This document shows positions 54,955-64,000 of a stretch of DNA of 64,000 nt, piece by piece (the first letter of the stretch is position 1; each line of letters begins with the position of its first letter). This DNA comes from Legionella quinlivanii (GTDB taxonomy: Bacteria; Pseudomonadota; Gammaproteobacteria; Legionellales; Legionellaceae), in NCBI RefSeq assembly GCF_003265995.1, contig NZ_MVJN01000004.1, forward strand, positions 62,001 through 126,000. The letters are read 5' to 3'. A model generated the notes under the pieces. The model had not been told where the DNA came from and searched no databases. It saw only the letters and a program-made list of their open reading frames with translations. Made by a program: the position numbers and the translations under genes.

Positions 54955-57900
54955 GTGGCAAAGGACGAAGAACAGATTATTATTTTAAAACGGTTCGTTG
55001 AACAGCTCGGTATAATAACCAGTTATCGCAATGCCTGGAAAGAACAGGTCGAGGCGTCTGTGGAGACGCTGATGAGCCTGATTCGTATGCTGGGTTATCC
55101 TGTTAATGCGATTCATGAAGTCCTTCCAGTTTTTGAGCAATACCAGCAAAACCTGTCTCAACAGCCCTTAGAGCCAGTGTATGTGGTCTGGGATCAGAAA
55201 CAGTCAGTTATAAAATTCCGGTTATTGCCAGAAGAGGCAGCAGCAGTCAGCTGGTCTTTAATAACTGAACAGGGCTCTATAATTGAGGAAGCTGTAAATA
55301 TCAGGCGCCGGCAAAAAATATCAGTCGATTCCTGTCAGATTGATATTCAATTACCTGCTCTTCCTCTTGGCTATCATCAATTCACCCTCAAAACTGGAAA
55401 GCGACAATACCAGAGTCTGATAATTTCAGCCCCTGGAACTATTTATTTTGACGACAGACTTTGTGATGAGAAAAAAATTGGCCTTTTTTGTCCATTATAT
55501 TCTCTGCATTCTGACAAAAGTATAGGATGCGGCGATCTGGGCGATATGGATTCTTTGTCTCAGTGGATGGCAGAAGAAAGACTCGGGCTCATTGCCAGCA
55601 CGCCACTTTTTTCAGCCTTTCATAATTCTCCCTGTGAACCTAGTCCTTATTCCCCGGTCAGTCGTCTGTTTGCCAATGAGTTTTATCTTGATTTACGGCA
55701 ATGCGGACCAATAGACCCTGAGTTTATCGCCGCCATCGAAGCGCTGAACCAATTGCCATTCATTGATTATCAACGGGCTGCTTCTTTAAAGCGCGAAATC
55801 GCCAGCGAACAATTCAGACGGATACTTGAATTGCCCGAAAACCGGGAGGCACTGAATCGATTTATCGAAGCGCATCCTGAAATCAAAGTTTATGCACTCT
55901 TTAGAGCCTACATGGAATGCACTGGTGAAGAATGGCGGAACTGGCCGCAAAGACAAAGGGACGGCCTTTTGACAGAGGAGGATGTACCCAGCGATAGGTA
56001 TCACTATCATCTGGCCGCTCAGTGGCAATTGCATCAACAGCTTCGCGTATTAAAGAAGAAAATCAACCAGCGAGGTCAATACCTTTATCTTGATTTACCT
56101 ATTGGTGCACATCGCAATGGCTTTGATGTCTGGCGTCAGCAAACACTTTATCTGACTGAAACTGCAATGGGCTCGCCGCCTGATCCCTTATTTCTTGAAG
56201 GCCAGAACTGGGGGATGCCGGCTCTAAATCCTGCTAAATTACGCGAGCAGGCTTATCTCTGGTTTATTCAACTGATTCAAAACATCTTTAAGCAGGTTGA
56301 TATTTTGCGCATTGATCATGTCATGGGCTTCAATCGTTTATATTTAATCCCCGAAGGACATCCCGCAAGCGACGGGGCTTATCTTAGGTATCCAGCAGAA
56401 GAAATATATGCCATCCTCTGCCTGGAGTCGCATCGGCATCAGGTGATGATTGTCGGAGAAAACCTAGGCTCCGTTCCTCCTGAAACAAACCGGTTGATGA
56501 AGCATCATGGGATGCTCAACATGAACGTTTTACAATATGCCCTGGATGCCCGCGAAAAAATAATTCCCACAACCTGTAAAACGCTGACCTGCATCAATAC
56601 CCATGATATGCCCCCTTTTTCTGCCTGGTGCCAGGGTCTCGATATTACTAAATTTCAGGAATTAAAATTAATCGATGAAACCTATGCCAGGCAAATGCAT
56701 AAGAAACGTCGTTATCAGCTAAAAACATTAACTGCCACCTTAAAGAAACAACAGTTAAATTCCGCCGATCTCCTATCGTCCACCTGGCAAATGCTTGCGC
56801 AAAGCCCAGCAGCCTTGCAGCTTGTGAACATAGAAGATCTTTGGGGCGAAATTTATTCCCAAAATATCCCTAATGCAACTGAAGAGCCCAATTGGCAGAG
56901 AAAGTTGCGCTACTCCATGGAGCAGATAAAGCAAATGTCCACAATCAGCAGACAATTAAAGGAAATTCACAAGAGAAGAAGGCCGGTAGAGCACCCGCGC
57001 CAAAGTCTTTTTTCCGCACAGGACCTCCATCTCTTCAATGAGGGAACCCATTTTCACTTATACAGGCACCTTGGCGCACATGTTATCAAGCAGGATAATG
57101 TTACTGGGGTTAATTTTGCAGTATGGGCTCCGAATGCATCGCAGGTATCGGTCGTGGGTTCATTCAATCACTGGAATAAAACCGAGCATTCTTTAAGCTC
57201 GCGGGGGAACTCCGGGATCTGGGAGGGATTTATACCCGGCGTCAAGGTTGGGGATTTATATAAGTACACTATTGAATCCGATCGCCTGCAATTTACTGCT
57301 CAGAAAGCAGATCCCTTTGCGTTTTATCAGGAAACGCCACCCTGCACCGCTTCCATTGTCTGGGATTTGCATTATGAATGGCAGGACGAGGAATGGCTTA
57401 AAAACAGAAAATCAAAGCAGAGTTTAAACTCTCCCATCTCTATTTATGAAGTCCATTTAGGTTCATGGCGGCGGGTTCCAGAAGAAAATAATCGTTATTT
57501 AAGCTATCGCGAACTGGCGCCTTTATTGGCTGACTATGTAAAGCAGATGGGATTTACCCATGTAGAATTCCTCCCGGTTATGGAACATCCTTTTTACGGC
57601 TCCTGGGGTTATCAGACTGTAAGCTATTTTGCCCCCAGCGCACGCTTCGGAACCCCTCAGGATTTTATGTATTTAATCGATTACCTGCATCAGCAGGATA
57701 TTGCAGTCATTTTAGATTGGGTTCCTTCGCATTTTCCTATGGATGAGCATGGTCTGGCACAATTTGATGGAACCCATCTTTTCGAACATTCCGATGAGCG
57801 GAAAGGATTTCATCCGGATTGGAAGAGTGCCATTTTCAACTATGGCCGGCATGAGGTACAGGCGTTTCTTATCAGCAGTGCGATGTTCTGGTTTGAAAAG

Positions 57901-58890
57901 TATCACATCGATGCTATTCGCGTTGATGCAGTCGCCTCCATGCTTTATCTGAATTACTCCCGCAAAGAAGGGGAATGGCTGCCCAATGAAAAAGGCGGCC
58001 ATGAAAATCTGGAAGCCATTCATTTTTTAAGGACACTGAATAAAACTGCCTATCAGTATTTTCCAGATATTCAAATGTTCGCGGAAGAGTCCACCGCCTG
58101 GACAGGCGTTTCCGCTCCCATTGAGTTTGGAGGATTGGGGTTTGGTTTTAAGTGGGATATGGGATGGATGCATGACACCCTCTTGTACTTCTCCCGCGAT
58201 CCCATTTTCAGGCGCTACCACCAGCATGAATTATCTTTTCGTATGGTTTACGCCTTTACAGAAAACTTCACCTTATCACTTTCACATGACGAAGTAGTTT
58301 ATGGCAAAGGATCGCTCATTAATAAGATGCCTGGGGATGAATACTGCAAATTTGCCAATTTACGCCTCCTGTACGGCTATATGTTTTGTCTGCCCGGTAA
58401 AAAGTTAATCTTCATGGGCTCTGAGTTTGGTCAGTATAGTGAATGGAACCATGAGAGCAGTCTCGACTGGCATGTGCTGGATTATCCAATTCATCAGGGG
58501 CTGCAACACTGGGTGCGTGATCTCAACCGGCTTTATCGTTCACAGACAGCCTTACATGAGCTTGACTGGCAAGCCCATGGTTTTGAATGGATCGATTGCA
58601 GTGATGCCGATAACAGCGTATACAGCTTCATCCGAAAATCCAGTCAGAATGAATGCCTGTTGATTGCTTTCAATTGTACGCCAGTGACTCGCAGCAATTA
58701 CCGCCTTGGAGTTCCTGAAGCGGGGAACTGGCAACTGCTGCTGGACAGTGACGCTGCTCTTTATGGCGGCTCCGCTCAAAATCAGAATGAACTTCTCACA
58801 GCTGAAGCCTGCCCTTTCCACAACCGCCCATACTCTCTGTCATTAACCCTGCCTGGGCTCAGTCTGGTGATTTATCAATGGATAAAATAA
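54955..58890 (+). CDS. 4-alpha-glucanotransferase/glycogen branching enzyme fusion (MalQ-GlgB)
   Basis: A 1,311-aa protein in one continuous frame, starting at GTG 54955 with GGAG six bases upstream. Residues about 1-640 are MalQ: SIGCGDLGDMDSL, SPYSPVSR, nucleophile Asp454 (LRIDHVMGFNRL), Glu502 (VGENLG) and Asp551 (NTHDMP). Residues about 695-1311 are GlgB: LFNEGTHFHLYRHLGAH, a CBM48-type domain (VNFAVWAPNASQVSVVG), YEVHLGSWRR, nucleophile Asp991 (IRVDAVASM), Glu1044/1045 (FAEESTAW) and Asp1112 (LSHDEVVYGKGS). All catalytic residues in both halves are kept, so both activities are expected. The join at about 645-695 is a short basic helix without a typical linker. The treZ start overlaps its end. 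Confidence 0.95.
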   Translation: MAKDEEQIIILKRFVEQLGIITSYRNAWKEQVEASVETLMSLIRMLGYPVNAIHEVLPVFEQYQQNLSQQPLEPVYVVWDQKQSVIKFRLLPEEAAAVSWSLITEQGSIIEEAVNIRRRQKISVDSCQIDIQLPALPLGYHQFTLKTGKRQYQSLIISAPGTIYFDDRLCDEKKIGLFCPLYSLHSDKSIGCGDLGDMDSLSQWMAEERLGLIASTPLFSAFHNSPCEPSPYSPVSRLFANEFYLDLRQCGPIDPEFIAAIEALNQLPFIDYQRAASLKREIASEQFRRILELPENREALNRFIEAHPEIKVYALFRAYMECTGEEWRNWPQRQRDGLLTEEDVPSDRYHYHLAAQWQLHQQLRVLKKKINQRGQYLYLDLPIGAHRNGFDVWRQQTLYLTETAMGSPPDPLFLEGQNWGMPALNPAKLREQAYLWFIQLIQNIFKQVDILRIDHVMGFNRLYLIPEGHPASDGAYLRYPAEEIYAILCLESHRHQVMIVGENLGSVPPETNRLMKHHGMLNMNVLQYALDAREKIIPTTCKTLTCINTHDMPPFSAWCQGLDITKFQELKLIDETYARQMHKKRRYQLKTLTATLKKQQLNSADLLSSTWQMLAQSPAALQLVNIEDLWGEIYSQNIPNATEEPNWQRKLRYSMEQIKQMSTISRQLKEIHKRRRPVEHPRQSLFSAQDLHLFNEGTHFHLYRHLGAHVIKQDNVTGVNFAVWAPNASQVSVVGSFNHWNKTEHSLSSRGNSGIWEGFIPGVKVGDLYKYTIESDRLQFTAQKADPFAFYQETPPCTASIVWDLHYEWQDEEWLKNRKSKQSLNSPISIYEVHLGSWRRVPEENNRYLSYRELAPLLADYVKQMGFTHVEFLPVMEHPFYGSWGYQTVSYFAPSARFGTPQDFMYLIDYLHQQDIAVILDWVPSHFPMDEHGLAQFDGTHLFEHSDERKGFHPDWKSAIFNYGRHEVQAFLISSAMFWFEKYHIDAIRVDAVASMLYLNYSRKEGEWLPNEKGGHENLEAIHFLRTLNKTAYQYFPDIQMFAEESTAWTGVSAPIEFGGLGFGFKWDMGWMHDTLLYFSRDPIFRRYHQHELSFRMVYAFTENFTLSLSHDEVVYGKGSLINKMPGDEYCKFANLRLLYGYMFCLPGKKLIFMGSEFGQYSEWNHESSLDWHVLDYPIHQGLQHWVRDLNRLYRSQTALHELDWQAHGFEWIDCSDADNSVYSFIRKSSQNECLLIAFNCTPVTRSNYRLGVPEAGNWQLLLDSDAALYGGSAQNQNELLTAEACPFHNRPYSLSLTLPGLSLVIYQWIK

Positions 58891-60695
58891 ACAAAAGACT
58901 CTTGGGGGCACATCTTGACTCCAGCGGCCATTGCGAATTCAAAGTTTGGGCGCCCTATGCAGTCAAACCTCAGCTGGAAATAACAGATACCAGAGGAAAT
59001 ACAGTTGTTTTTCCAATGCTGGAACAAAAAGACGGCTATTATTTTTTTGCTCTCAATAACATTAAACCGGGGGATAGTTATTATTATCTTTTTGATAACC
59101 AGCGATTTGCGGATCCGGCGGCCGGTTTTCTTCCTCAGGGTATTACCGGTCCTGCTGCTATCCTTGAGCGACAGAAAATTGCGTCTCGTTGGCCAAATAT
59201 CCCCCTTCGGGATTATATTATTTATGAAATCCATGTGGGGACCTACACGCATGAAGGCCAGTTTACAGCCATTATTAATCATCTGGATGAATTAAAAGAT
59301 CTGGGAATCACCGCCATCGAGTTAATGCCCATTGCTCAATTCTCAGGGGATAGAAACTGGGGTTATGACGGGGTCTATCCCTTCGCAGTGCAAAATTCCT
59401 ATGGGGGGCCGCAAGGCTTAAAAGCGTTGATTCAGGCTTGTCATTCACGTGATATCGCCGTAATTCTCGATGTGGTTTATAACCACATCGGACCGGAAGG
59501 CAATCATTTTACCAAATTTGGCCCTTATTTTACGGAAAAATATCAAAGTCCCTGGGGGCAAATGCTCAACTTTGATGATCAGTTCAACCATCATGTCAGG
59601 CGCTATTTTATCGAAAATGCGCTGCACTGGTTTATTGAGTATGACATTGATGCCCTTCGTCTTGATGCCTTGCACGCCATTATCGATACATCGGCTTATC
59701 CTTTTCTTGAAGAACTGGCTGACGCTGTGCAGGAGCTATCAAAAGAAATTAAAAAACCCTTTTATCTGATTGCAGAAAATGATGCCAATGATGTCAGACT
59801 GATTGCTGAAAAGGAGAAAGGCGGCTACGGAATTGATGCGCAGTGGAACGATGATTTTCATCATGCGATTCATAGCCTTCTTACCCACGAAACACAGAAT
59901 TATTATCAGGATTTTGGACGCTTTGAACAGCTTATGAAAGCCTTTCGTGAAGGCTTTGTCTATTCGGGGGAATATTCGGTATTCCGAAAAAAACCTCATG
60001 GCCGAAGTTCGGCTGCCATCCCTTCTGAACGCCTGGTGGTTTGTTTACAAAATCATGATCAGATTGGTAATCGGGCGAAGGGGGAGCGTTTAAATCATTT
60101 GCTTGACGAAGAACAATTAAAACTGGCAGCCGGTCTGTTATTAACCTCCCCCTTTATCCCTCTGCTTTTTATGGGGGAGGAATATGCAGACCCTGCCCCT
60201 TTCCTCTACTTTATCAGCCATTCAGATCCCGGATTAATTGAAGCGGTACGTCAGGGCCGGAAGAAGGAATTTTCATTTATAGATGACTCGCTGCCTGATC
60301 CCCAAAATGAATTAACATTTCAGACGAGTAAGCTTAACCATCATCTGAAACAGGATAATAAACACAGAAAACTATGGAATTTTTATAAACAATTAATTCA
60401 GCTTCGGCGCTCACTCAAAGCAATCAATACGCTGGACAAAAACGCGCAGGAAATTCATTGGGATCAACAAAAACAACTGCTAACTATTCTGAAGCATCAT
60501 CAGGAAGAACCGGTTCTAATACTTGCCAGTTTTTCCCAGGAAACCCACTCCATCGCCGATAGTCTGAGCGGCAACTGGACACTGCTTTTGAATTCTTACC
60601 ACCAGCAATGGACAAACAATTTTCAGGCTGAATTGCGAGACGATCAGCTTCCCCCTTTTGGATTTTTACTGTTTAAGGATAATCAGTATGGCTAA
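58878..60695 (+). CDS. treZ: Malto-oligosyltrehalose trehalohydrolase
   Basis: The 605-aa protein cleaves trehalose from malto-oligosyltrehalose made by TreY. An N-terminal CBM48-like domain (CEFKVWAPYAVKPQLEI) leads into a GH13 barrel: IYEIHVGTYTHEGQF, ELMPIAQFSGDRNWGYDGVYPF, Asp263 (LRLDALHAI), Glu300 (LIAENDAND) and Asp394 (QNHDQIGNRA), all in TreZ context rather than GlgB. Start ATG 58878 lies 13 bases inside the end of malQ-glgB, and the stop overlaps the next gene by eight bases. Translation of the operon is clearly coupled. Confidence 0.95.
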   Translation: MDKINKRLLGAHLDSSGHCEFKVWAPYAVKPQLEITDTRGNTVVFPMLEQKDGYYFFALNNIKPGDSYYYLFDNQRFADPAAGFLPQGITGPAAILERQKIASRWPNIPLRDYIIYEIHVGTYTHEGQFTAIINHLDELKDLGITAIELMPIAQFSGDRNWGYDGVYPFAVQNSYGGPQGLKALIQACHSRDIAVILDVVYNHIGPEGNHFTKFGPYFTEKYQSPWGQMLNFDDQFNHHVRRYFIENALHWFIEYDIDALRLDALHAIIDTSAYPFLEELADAVQELSKEIKKPFYLIAENDANDVRLIAEKEKGGYGIDAQWNDDFHHAIHSLLTHETQNYYQDFGRFEQLMKAFREGFVYSGEYSVFRKKPHGRSSAAIPSERLVVCLQNHDQIGNRAKGERLNHLLDEEQLKLAAGLLLTSPFIPLLFMGEEYADPAPFLYFISHSDPGLIEAVRQGRKKEFSFIDDSLPDPQNELTFQTSKLNHHLKQDNKHRKLWNFYKQLIQLRRSLKAINTLDKNAQEIHWDQQKQLLTILKHHQEEPVLILASFSQETHSIADSLSGNWTLLLNSYHQQWTNNFQAELRDDQLPPFGFLLFKDNQYG

Positions 60696-63033
60696 TTATA
60701 TTTGTATACACGGGCATTTTTATCAACCGCCACGAGAAAATCCCTGGCTGGAAGAAATCGAAACTCAGGATTCCGCCTTTCCCTATCATGACTGGAATGA
60801 GCGGATAAATGACGAATGTTATCTGCCTAACTCTGGGGCAAGGATTTTAAATGCCAAGGGGCAAATCACTGAGATTCTCAATAATTACAGTAAAATAAGC
60901 TTTAATTTTGGCCCTACTCTGCTGTCCTGGATTCAGGAGAAGGACCCGCAGCTACTTGAATCTATCCTGGCGGCTGATAAAGAAAGCCAGAAACAATTTA
61001 AGGAACATGGTAATGCCCTGGCACAAGCTTATAATCATCTGATTATGCCTCTCGCAAATTCTCGGGATAAATATACCCAGTTGCTTTGGGGCATTAAAAC
61101 CTTTGAGCATTATTTCAAGCGTAAACCGGAGGGGCTGTGGTTGTCGGAAACGGCAGTAGATCTGGAAACGCTCGATTTTATGAGTGAGCTCGGTATTCAG
61201 TTTACCATTTTGGCGCCCAATCAGGCCAGGCGATACAGGCATTTCAATGACGAGGAATGGTCTGAGGGCATCATTCCGGGAACCTCCTACCAGCAGCAGC
61301 TTCCCTCAGGAAGAAGCATCACTCTGTTTTTTTACGATGGTGAGGTATCCAAAGCAGTAGCCTTTGAAAAATTACTGACACAGGGTGAAAATTTTGCTCA
61401 GCGTCTGCTCAATTCATTTTCAGAGCAGAAGACAGAGCATAATTTAATGCATATCGCTACAGATGGCGAATCCTATGGCCATCATCATGCGCATGGCGAT
61501 ATGGGTTTAGCCTATGCCTTGAATATTATTGAGAACACCGAGGATGTACAACTCATCAACTATGGATATTTTCTGGAATTGCAGCCGCCGCAGTATCAGG
61601 TAGAAATTCATGAAAACTCTTCCTGGAGCTGCGCACATGGCATTGAACGATGGCGCAGCGATTGTGGCTGCAGTACTCGCCAGGACTGGCATCAGCAATG
61701 GCGCGGTCCTCTGCGAGCCGCTCTGGACTGGCTGCGTGATCAGTTGATCCCCGCATTTGAAACCAGTCTAAAGGCACTGTTACACGACCCCTGGGGAGCC
61801 AGAAACGACTATATTGAAGTGATTAATGATCGCAGTAAGCAAAGTGATTTTTTAAAACATCATGCCCGTCATCCACTGTCCGCCCTGGAAGAAACAGAGG
61901 TTTTAAAATGGATGGAATTACAGCGGCATGCCATGTTGATGTATACGAGCTGCGGCTGGTTTTTTGATGAGGTATCCGGTCTTGAAACCACTCAGATTTT
62001 GAAATATGCAGCCCGTGCTATTCAATTGGCCAGGGAACTGACTGATGTGGATTATGAGGCCGAGTTTATTAATCGTTTATCTGAGGTTCCCTCAAACCTG
62101 CCCGAGTTTGCCAATGGAGCGCGAATTTATGAGTTATTCATCAAACCATTGGTCATTGATTTATTTAAGGTTTCAGCGCATCTGGCTGTCAGTCTTCCTT
62201 TCGGCGAATACAAGGAATCGGAATCCATCCCCATATTTTGTTACGAGGTTAATTTGAGAGAATCAAAACAGGCTGAAGCGGGTAAAGTCAAACTGTTTTC
62301 GGGCCTGATGGATGTTCGATCGCAAATTACCGGGGAATCAATACAGGTCTGGTATGCGCTGCTTTATCAGGGAGACCAGAACCTCATCTGCGCCATTCGT
62401 AGTCCAGACCCTCAACTTGAAACAGTCGAGAATGAATTATTTGAGTTATTCGAAAAGGGAGAAATTTTTGAGCTGGTCAAATTATTTGAACAACATTTTG
62501 GCGAGGCAACGACGTCTCTTCGTGACCTCTTCCATGATATGAAGTTAAAAATTACTGGCCAGATTTTATCCTCAGTTACCGGCGAACTGGAAAATCGCTA
62601 TCATGAGTTCATGAACAACAATGCAGCACTCCTTTACTTCATCTCGGATCTGCATATGCCAATGCCGAAGGTGGTAGCGCAGTCAATAGCTTATATTGTC
62701 AATAAAGACCTGTTTGACTACTTCAATAATGAAGAAAGAAATCCCGAAGTGTTGGAAAATCTGTTTCAACTGATCAAACGCTTTAATATTTCCCTGGATG
62801 ATTCCATTCGATTTCGTGCCGGACATTTAATAAAGCACTATGCGATACAACTCGAAAATCAGCCTGAGAATAGTGAGTTACTGACTGAACTGGTTGATTT
62901 CATTAAGCAGCTGAATGCGCTGCCGCTTCAGATCAATTACTGGCATCTGCAGAATGTGACAAAGCGGCTTCTTGCCGATAATCCTGAACCCCTGCTGAAA
63001 TCCCTCGGCGAAGCACTTAATCTGGAGGTCTGA
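60688..63033 (+). CDS. GH57-type glycoside hydrolase/DUF3536 protein
   Basis: A 782-aa protein; ATG 60688 has TAAGGA eight bases upstream and lies inside the treZ end. The N-terminal CIHGHFYQPPRENPWLEEIE and FNFGPTLLSWIQ are the mark of GH57 (alpha-amylase/glucanotransferase-like) enzymes. Further conserved parts are the candidate nucleophile in LWLSETAVDLETLDF and IATDGESYGHHHAHGDMGLA. The second half (from about 330), with WSCAHGIERWRSDCGC, matches the DUF3536 region usually attached to this subfamily. Members occur in trehalose and glycogen clusters, but their exact reaction is not established; debranching, branching or chain trimming are options. Confidence 0.9.
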   Translation: MANYICIHGHFYQPPRENPWLEEIETQDSAFPYHDWNERINDECYLPNSGARILNAKGQITEILNNYSKISFNFGPTLLSWIQEKDPQLLESILAADKESQKQFKEHGNALAQAYNHLIMPLANSRDKYTQLLWGIKTFEHYFKRKPEGLWLSETAVDLETLDFMSELGIQFTILAPNQARRYRHFNDEEWSEGIIPGTSYQQQLPSGRSITLFFYDGEVSKAVAFEKLLTQGENFAQRLLNSFSEQKTEHNLMHIATDGESYGHHHAHGDMGLAYALNIIENTEDVQLINYGYFLELQPPQYQVEIHENSSWSCAHGIERWRSDCGCSTRQDWHQQWRGPLRAALDWLRDQLIPAFETSLKALLHDPWGARNDYIEVINDRSKQSDFLKHHARHPLSALEETEVLKWMELQRHAMLMYTSCGWFFDEVSGLETTQILKYAARAIQLARELTDVDYEAEFINRLSEVPSNLPEFANGARIYELFIKPLVIDLFKVSAHLAVSLPFGEYKESESIPIFCYEVNLRESKQAEAGKVKLFSGLMDVRSQITGESIQVWYALLYQGDQNLICAIRSPDPQLETVENELFELFEKGEIFELVKLFEQHFGEATTSLRDLFHDMKLKITGQILSSVTGELENRYHEFMNNNAALLYFISDLHMPMPKVVAQSIAYIVNKDLFDYFNNEERNPEVLENLFQLIKRFNISLDDSIRFRAGHLIKHYAIQLENQPENSELLTELVDFIKQLNALPLQINYWHLQNVTKRLLADNPEPLLKSLGEALNLEV

Positions 63034-64000
63034 TGACTATTCCACTGACCAGCTACCGCCTGCAGCTTCACAAACAGTTTGGCTTCAAGGAAGCTATCAA
63101 TATACTTCCTTATTTGCATCAGCTTGGTATCAGCGATGTCTACAGTTCTCCTCTTTTACAGGCACAGCCTGGAAGCATGCACGGTTATGATGTTATCAAT
63201 TATCAGCAGCTGAATGAGGAATTGGGAGGAGAAGAAGCCTTTATTCAATTTACCGAAGCCCTGGCCAACTACGGAATGGGTCTTTGTGTGGATATTGTGC
63301 CCAATCACATGGCAGCCAGCCCGAACAACGCACTTTGGCAGGATGTCGCCAATAAACATCAGAACTCCACTTATAGTGATTTTTTTGATATCAAATGGGA
63401 TTCATCGGATAAGAACAAACTGACTTACCGGCGTTTTTTTGATATCAATGAATTGGTGTGTATGAATACAGAACGAGAAGCTGTGTTCACCCATATTCAT
63501 AAACTGATTCTTGAGTTAATCAGGATGGGTAAAATTCAGGCTTTACGTGTGGATCATATCGACGGTTTACGACAGCCTTTGGCGTATTTAAAGAAGCTGC
63601 AGGAAGAAATTGGCAGGGATTTTTATGTGATAGTCGAAAAAATTCTTGGATTTGAAGAAACCTTACCACCTTCATGGCCAGTTGCAGGAACCACCGGTTA
63701 CGACTGGCTTAATCATATGAATCAGATTTATATTGACCCCAAAGGACTTCAAAAACTTTATACGGTTTATCAGAAGCTATGCGATAAACCCCAGCGGTCT
63801 GAGGAAATACGGGTACAATCACTAAAGCTAGTAATAAAAAAGCTGTTTGAAAAAGAATTTAACAGGCTGCATTCTACACTTATCCCAATCCTTAATGACT
63901 ATGATCCTCAAAAAACAGGCGATTTTTTGCTGGAATTTTCGAGCAGAATGCCGGTTTACCGGTTATATCATCAACCTGACAGCTATGCGTTTGCAGAAAA
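63033..64000 (+). CDS. treY: Malto-oligosyltrehalose synthase (3' end outside window), compact form
   Basis: ATG 63033 overlaps the previous stop as TGATG, with GGAGG in TCTGGAGGTC as ribosome binding site. The frame stays open to the window end (322 codons seen). TSYRLQLHKQFGF, LGISDVYSSPLLQAQPGSMHGYDV and VDIVPNHMAAS are diagnostic of TreY, which turns the reducing end of malto-oligosaccharides into a trehalose unit. Catalytic Asp174 (LRVDHIDGL) and Glu202 (VIVEKILG) are present. Residues 117-122 (FFDIKW) are followed only ten residues later by YRRFFDINEL (132-141), whereas usual TreY enzymes have a long insertion of roughly 150 or more residues there. Activity in this compact form is likely but untested. 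Confidence 0.92.
   Translation, partial: MTIPLTSYRLQLHKQFGFKEAINILPYLHQLGISDVYSSPLLQAQPGSMHGYDVINYQQLNEELGGEEAFIQFTEALANYGMGLCVDIVPNHMAASPNNALWQDVANKHQNSTYSDFFDIKWDSSDKNKLTYRRFFDINELVCMNTEREAVFTHIHKLILELIRMGKIQALRVDHIDGLRQPLAYLKKLQEEIGRDFYVIVEKILGFEETLPPSWPVAGTTGYDWLNHMNQIYIDPKGLQKLYTVYQKLCDKPQRSEEIRVQSLKLVIKKLFEKEFNRLHSTLIPILNDYDPQKTGDFLLEFSSRMPVYRLYHQPDSYAFAE

Noticed and set aside
63380-63440. Frameshift or assembly gap explaining the short TreY
   Set aside because: The frame and the family motifs are continuous on both sides of the junction, so a clean deletion or natural compact form is more likely.
1-64000. Genomic island, prophage or CRISPR content
   Set aside because: No integrase, transposase, phage structural gene, tRNA-flanked boundary or spaced direct-repeat array could be found by eye.

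Overview
The window looks like chromosome from a Legionella species (Gammaproteobacteria, Legionellales). The reasons are an AnkH/LegA3-like core effector beside asd, aroC and prmB, several large eukaryotic-like or helical-repeat proteins of Dot/Icm-effector type, two PmrA-box-like promoters, and moderate-to-low GC. The species cannot be named from sequence alone. I see no tRNA, rRNA, CRISPR array, integrase or transposase.

Layout. Bases 1-5011 hold the end of a class V aminotransferase, an NSF/Sec18-like double-AAA ATPase, an FAD monooxygenase and a small protein with a double-glycine leader-like motif. Bases 5081-13843 hold two tandem giant paralogues (about 1,330-1,360 aa). They have duplicated promoters and C-terminal nuclear-localisation-like basic clusters, and the gap between them carries repeats plus a relic of a third gene 3' end. 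Bases 13971-28092 are mostly minus strand: an AI-2E-family transporter, recG, a three-gene effector-type operon (helical repeat protein, ankH, Ig-like protein), asd, aroC-prmB, an unknown gene, an amino-acid permease and a Rieske oxygenase.

Bases 28429-49612 are mixed. They include a 1,725-aa protein ending in a papain/AvrRpt2-like protease and an amidase-2-like domain, an MerA/Lpd-type flavoprotein, an unknown probable effector with a PmrA-like box, an SDR enzyme, an MltA-like protein, a beta carbonic anhydrase, a phosphoribosyltransferase, a PAS-receiver protein, a YopT-like (C58) protease with ankyrin-like repeats behind a PmrA-like box, an acyltransferase, a class III nucleotide cyclase, a 30-aa membrane peptide and an MFS sugar transporter.

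Bases 49736-64000 are one tightly overlapping plus-strand operon for alpha-glucan and trehalose metabolism: glgE, treS-mak fusion, malQ-glgB fusion, treZ, a GH57/DUF3536 protein and treY (cut by the window end). Together they form a cycle. TreS and maltokinase turn trehalose into maltose-1-phosphate, GlgE polymerises it, GlgB branches it, MalQ reshuffles chains, and TreY/TreZ release trehalose from the polymer. The divergent MFS gene may import a disaccharide.

Dispersed palindromic repeats of several families sit in many intergenic gaps. The observations most worth follow-up are the NSF-like ATPase, the tandem NLS-bearing giants and their repeat-captured C-terminus, the protease-amidase giant, the YopT-like effector with its PmrA-like promoter, the malQ-glgB fusion and the compact TreY.
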